From CBDCGV01 sp965216955 (lineage in GTDB: Bacteria; Bacteroidota; Bacteroidia; Chitinophagales; JADIYW01), in contig CBDCGV010000018.1 of NCBI GenBank assembly GCA_965216955.1, positions 665,571 to 729,570 of the forward strand: DNA of 64,000 nucleotides, read 5' to 3'. Below the pieces are notes generated by a model that saw only the letters and a list, made by a program, of their open reading frames with translations, ran no database searches and was not told the DNA's origin. Position numbers and translations under genes: made by a program. Below are positions 60,279 to 64,000 of this stretch, piece by piece. Positions within the stretch are counted from its first letter, which is position 1; every line of letters starts with the position of its first letter.

Positions 60279-61355
60279 ATGAAAGTTATTAAGTATTTCT
60301 TCGGATTTATTGTACCGTCAGCACTTGCTATTTCTGTATTCTTTAATGGTGTTTGGTCCTATTCAGCATTATTAATTGGTTTCGTGTTTATCCCATTGGC
60401 AGAGCTAATCATGCCACAATCTACCGCCAATTTCACCAAAGCAGAAGAAAAAATCGTCAAGAAAAAAAGTATTTATGACTGGATATTATACATTCAACTA
60501 CCAATGCTATTTGGGGTTTTAATGTATTTCTTGCATCTCGTTACTACACAAACACTTCCTTTAGTTGATTTAATTGGCAAATCGATTTCTATCGGTATAG
60601 GTTGCGGTGTGATGGGTATTGGTATTGGTCATGAATTAGGACATCGACATAAAAAGTATGAACAATATATGGCTAAAGCCTATTTAATGTGTACCAACTA
60701 CATGCACTTCTTTATAGAACATAATAGGGGGCACCATAAAAACATTGCGACCCCTAATGATCCAGCTACGGCACGAAGAGGAGAATCTATTTATGCCTAT
60801 TGGTTAAGGTCTGTTACCACAAGCTATTTATCTGCATGGCGATTAGAAAATAATCGCTTAAAGAGAAAAAAAATATCAATTATATCTATTCAAAATGAGA
60901 TGATTCAAATGACAGCCATCCAGATAGCCTTTTTCGCACTAATTTTTATACTTTTTGGTGTCTCCGGTTTGGCTTATTTCTTTTTAGTTTCCACTATAGG
61001 ATTTTTGTCTTTTGAAGTTGTAAATTATATAGAACATTATGGATTAACGCGTAAAGAAATTCAACCAGGTGTTTATGAAAAAACCATGCCGCATCATTCA
61101 TGGAATTCAAATCATCCATTAGGGAGATTAGTCATGTACGAAGTCACTAGGCACTCTGATCATCATTTTCATGCTGGGAGGAAATATCAAATCCTAAGGC
61201 ATTTTGATGAAGCCCCACAAATGCCAACAGGTTATCCCGGTATGATGATGATTGCTATGTTCCCTCCTCTATGGTTTTCTATTATGCATAAGCACATAGA
61301 CAAACACTTAGAAGCGCTTCAAATCCATAATTCAAAATCATTAATAGTCGCTTAA
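60279..61355 (+). CDS. AlkB-like alkane 1-monooxygenase / membrane di-iron hydroxylase
   Basis: A 358-aa membrane enzyme with about six helices and the di-iron histidine boxes: GHELGHRHKK, EHNRGHHKN, and late EVTRHSDHHFHAG, plus NYIEHYGLTRKE typical of AlkB. Hydroxylates terminal methyl groups of alkanes or related lipids. No rubredoxin gene is adjacent. Could also be a xylene-monooxygenase-type relative. Confidence 0.9.
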   Translation: MKVIKYFFGFIVPSALAISVFFNGVWSYSALLIGFVFIPLAELIMPQSTANFTKAEEKIVKKKSIYDWILYIQLPMLFGVLMYFLHLVTTQTLPLVDLIGKSISIGIGCGVMGIGIGHELGHRHKKYEQYMAKAYLMCTNYMHFFIEHNRGHHKNIATPNDPATARRGESIYAYWLRSVTTSYLSAWRLENNRLKRKKISIISIQNEMIQMTAIQIAFFALIFILFGVSGLAYFFLVSTIGFLSFEVVNYIEHYGLTRKEIQPGVYEKTMPHHSWNSNHPLGRLVMYEVTRHSDHHFHAGRKYQILRHFDEAPQMPTGYPGMMMIAMFPPLWFSIMHKHIDKHLEALQIHNSKSLIVA

Positions 61356-61567
61356 GCTGATTTTATCTGTGGCTAAAATACTAAGTATACCACACTGATA
61401 AACAACAATAGTAATCACATGTAAATGGAATTAAATCTTACCTCATTATAATTTCCTAATCTAGTTTGGATACAAAAACCACTGTTCACTATTGTCTTCA
61501 AAGATCTAAAGACGATACGTTGGATATAATAAAAGTTTTAATTAGCTTAACTCTATAAATATTAAAA

Positions 61568-63088
61568 ATGAAGTCACTATATTTTAATGAGGAACACGAT
61601 TTGTTTAGAACAAGCATTAAGCAATTCATTGAAAAAGAAGTTCTCCCCTATGCAAATCAGTGGGAAGAGGATAAAAAAATAGATCGAGCTTTATTCAAAA
61701 AATTAGGAGACCAAGGGTTCCTTGGAATAAATCATGAAGAGCAATATGGTGGAAGTAATGCAGATCTTTTTTACTCTGTTATTTATTTAGAAGAACTAGC
61801 CAAATGTGGCTATGGTGGTGTTTCAGCTGCTGTTAGTGTGCATCAATATATGGCTACTAATCATTTGGCTAATGCGGGAAGTGATGAACTAAAGCAAAAA
61901 TACCTAACACCTTCTATTTACGGAGATATGGTAGGAGCCATAGCCATTAGCGAGCCAGGCGCAGGATCAGACGTATCTGCTTTGAGAACTACTGCTACTA
62001 AAGAAGGAGATGAATATGTCATCAATGGGTCTAAAACTTTTATTACCAATGGGGTTTATGGTGATTTTATAGTCGTTGCCTGTAAAACAAACCCTAAGGC
62101 GGGAGTTAACGGTGTAAGCTTAATTGTTGTAGACAAAGACACACCTGGTTTTACGGCTACTCCATTAAAAAAACTGGGCTGGCACTCTTCTGACACTGGA
62201 GAATTAGCCTTTGACAATGTAAGAGTACCAACTAGCAATTTGGTAGGTGGAGAAAACATGGGGTTTTTCTATATAATGGAGAGCTTTCAACTAGAACGAT
62301 TGGTTGCAGGAATTATGGCTACTGCAGGCGCAGAAGCTTGTCTAGAAACTACACTTAAGTACATGAATGAAAGAGAAGTATTTGGTAGACCAATAAAAAA
62401 ATATCAAGTTCTAAGGCATGACATGGTCAATATGTATACCGAATTAGAAGCTGCCAAGCAATTGGTTTATAATACTTGTTGGAAATATGAACAAGGACAA
62501 ATTCCTGTTAAAGAAACATCAATGGTAAAACTCTTTTGCACGGAAATGGGGAATAAAATAATTGATAATTGCTTACAAATGTTTGGCGGATATGGCTATA
62601 TGGAAGAATATCCTTTGGCAAGAGCATATCGAGATTGCCGTGTTAGTACTATAGCAGGTGGAACGAGTCAAATAATGAGAGAGATTTTATCAAAAATAAT
62701 TCTAGACGATGTCAAATACAAAAAGATTTATGATGAAGAAATGAATGGAGGAAAGCCATGGGGCACTCCTCAAACAGCAAAAGCTATTATTGAATCTATT
62801 CCCTTGAGAATCAAAACAGATAAAGCTAACAGTTACAATACCCTATTCCATTTTGATATAAGCGGAGCTACTGGAGGTCAATTTACAGTTGAAATTAAGA
62901 ATGGACAATGTATAGTTACCGAAGGGCTTAAGGATAATGCGGAATGTACTGTGACTTCAGATGCTGAAACATATGAAAAAGTTGAATTGGGAGAAATGGC
63001 CCCGGAAATGGCTGTTATGAGTGGTAAGCTAAAAGTTAACAACTTGCCTGCAATGATGAAATTCTCAAAACTCTTTAATCGAGTTTAA
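61568..63088 (+). CDS. Acyl-CoA dehydrogenase fused to an SCP2 domain
   Basis: A 506-aa flavoprotein. Residues 1-~385 are an acyl-CoA dehydrogenase: GFLGINHEEQYGGSNAD, ISEPGAGSDVSALRTTA, FITNGVYGDFIVVACKT, FGRPIKKYQVLRHDMV and QMFGGYGYMEEYPLARAYRD. The usual YEGT catalytic region reads IAGGTSQIM, as in long-chain/isovaleryl types with the base elsewhere. Residues ~400-506 are an SCP2 sterol-carrier-like domain (FHFDISGATGGQFTVEIKNG, DAETYEKVELGEMAPEMAVMSGKLKV). The fusion may hold a long-chain substrate. Confidence 0.9.
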   Translation: MKSLYFNEEHDLFRTSIKQFIEKEVLPYANQWEEDKKIDRALFKKLGDQGFLGINHEEQYGGSNADLFYSVIYLEELAKCGYGGVSAAVSVHQYMATNHLANAGSDELKQKYLTPSIYGDMVGAIAISEPGAGSDVSALRTTATKEGDEYVINGSKTFITNGVYGDFIVVACKTNPKAGVNGVSLIVVDKDTPGFTATPLKKLGWHSSDTGELAFDNVRVPTSNLVGGENMGFFYIMESFQLERLVAGIMATAGAEACLETTLKYMNEREVFGRPIKKYQVLRHDMVNMYTELEAAKQLVYNTCWKYEQGQIPVKETSMVKLFCTEMGNKIIDNCLQMFGGYGYMEEYPLARAYRDCRVSTIAGGTSQIMREILSKIILDDVKYKKIYDEEMNGGKPWGTPQTAKAIIESIPLRIKTDKANSYNTLFHFDISGATGGQFTVEIKNGQCIVTEGLKDNAECTVTSDAETYEKVELGEMAPEMAVMSGKLKVNNLPAMMKFSKLFNRV

Positions 63089-63162
63089 CAAACCTATGAT
63101 CATAAAACATTTAATTTTCACTATTAAAGACTATTTAAAGCTATTCAACCGTTATAAACCCA

Positions 63163-64000
63163 ATGACATATTTAGCTTTGACGTATTGGATTTTAATCTT
63201 GAGTATACTATCCTGCAATGAAATAGATAAGAAAAATACTTCCAAACAAAACAACAAACAACATAAAACTTGTATTCATAAAAATGGATCGACCGTCTCA
63301 GAAAGGTTTATCCCTAAAAATGGATTTACCAGAGTTAACACAGATGTAAATTCATTTGCGCACTATTTGCAAAATTTGACTTTAAAACCCGATGGAAGTA
63401 TAGTTAAGTATTTTAATGGAAATAGCAAGTATAATCACAATGTATATAATGCTGTTATCAATATGGATATAGGATCAAAAGACTTACAACAATGTGCAGA
63501 TGCCATAATGCGACTAAAGGGAGAATATCATTATAAAATGAAAGAGTATAACAAAATACACTTCAATTTAACCAATGGATTTAATGTTCCGTTTGAAAAG
63601 TGGGTACAAGGATATAGAGTCATTGTTAATGGAAATAAGACTTCTTGGAAAAAAAATGCTTCTAAAAAAGAAGACTATCCTACTTTTAGGAAGTATATGG
63701 ATTTTATCTTTATGTATGCTGGTACATTATCATTATCGAAAGAGCTAAAACCCGTAAATATTCAAGATATGAAAATAGGAGATGTTTTCATCCAAGGAGG
63801 ATCTCCAGGACATGCCGTTATAGTAATAGACATGGCAATAAACAATCAAACGGGTGAAAAGGTTTTTATGTTGGCACAAAGTTATATGCCCGCTCAAGAG
63901 ATTCAAATTCTGCAAAACCCAAATAGTCAAGACAGCTGTTCTTGGTACAATTTAGAATTTGGGAAAACACTGACAACTCCTGAATGGACATTTAGAGCTT
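63163..64000 (+). CDS. DUF4846-family lipoprotein, 3' end outside the window
   Basis: Starts at ATG 63163 and runs open to the window end (279 codons). Signal peptide MTYLALTYWILILSILSC with lipobox cysteine 18. The mature part (ERFIPKNGFTRVNTDVNSFAHYLQNLTLKP in parts, CADAIMRLKGEYHY, FMDFIFMYAGTLSL, DVFIQGGSPGHAVIVIDMAI, FMLAQSYMPAQEIQIL) fits DUF4846. The GSPGHAVIVIDMA block with its histidine resembles an NlpC/P60-like fold without the usual cysteine. Probably an envelope lipoprotein. Confidence 0.85.
   Translation, partial: MTYLALTYWILILSILSCNEIDKKNTSKQNNKQHKTCIHKNGSTVSERFIPKNGFTRVNTDVNSFAHYLQNLTLKPDGSIVKYFNGNSKYNHNVYNAVINMDIGSKDLQQCADAIMRLKGEYHYKMKEYNKIHFNLTNGFNVPFEKWVQGYRVIVNGNKTSWKKNASKKEDYPTFRKYMDFIFMYAGTLSLSKELKPVNIQDMKIGDVFIQGGSPGHAVIVIDMAINNQTGEKVFMLAQSYMPAQEIQILQNPNSQDSCSWYNLEFGKTLTTPEWTFRA

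Overview
The window comes from an AT-rich chromosome of a Bacteroidota bacterium, most likely a Flavobacteriales relative. The evidence is a short primary sigma factor (289 aa), promoters with the TTG...TAnnTTTG pattern typical of the phylum, paired RprX/RprY-like two-component systems, a TonB C-terminal-domain protein, bifunctional RibBA and a Bacteroidota-type tyrosine recombinase.

Layout. (1) 1-1555: the 3' part of groEL and its terminator. (2) 1587-2744: a tyrosine recombinase gene. (3) 2843 to about 30931: a 28 kb array of 23 gene cassettes plus a terminal remnant. Every cassette ends in an attC-like site, and the sites fall into several structural classes. In nearly all cassettes the first 8-10 bases (G|TTxxxxx) are the exact reverse complement of the 5' end of that cassette's own attC. 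This is the circular-cassette signature of integrons. The recombinase, however, has XerC/D-like spacing and lacks the extra domain of IntI integrases. It also lies upstream of the array on the same strand as the cassettes. Cassette cargo is dominated by likely defence and conflict genes: a nucleoside phosphorylase-membrane protein-TIR-like operon, a Schlafen/AlbA protein, an effector-associated-domain (EAD) membrane protein, a DUF5677 pair, an FRG-domain protein, a RelE/HTH toxin-antitoxin pair and an AbiGi-like protein. There are also methyltransferases, a divergent HxlR regulator unit, a five-gene 4 kb cassette and six non-coding cassettes present in multiple copies. Several cassettes far from the integrase are decaying.

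(4) 30997-36796: dcd, a histidine kinase/response regulator pair, a TPR/PD40 envelope protein, a lone transhydrogenase subunit and a frameshifted beta-lactamase-family gene. (5) 36817-37293: a tRNA-Arg gene invaded by a GIY-YIG element that has duplicated the 5' part of the tRNA. (6) 37469-42102: an accessory stretch of small secreted proteins, an XRE regulator, repeats and an EAD-receiver-LuxR signalling pair. (7) 42324-64000: housekeeping genes (ung, GH36 glycosidase, 3-hydroxyacyl-CoA dehydrogenase, a second two-component pair, ribBA, an LptF/G permease, rpoD, gap, ffh, an AlkB-like monooxygenase, acyl-CoA dehydrogenase fused to SCP2) and a truncated DUF4846 lipoprotein at the right edge.

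How the parts may fit: cassette genes start only 16-60 bases after the cassette boundary, so most depend on upstream transcription. The repeated non-coding cassettes carry a promoter-like motif near their start and may restart transcription inside the array (inference). A 478-bp non-coding cassette occurs twice, apparently identical, once in the integrase-proximal position. That fits recent insertion at an attI-like site, as expected for a working system.
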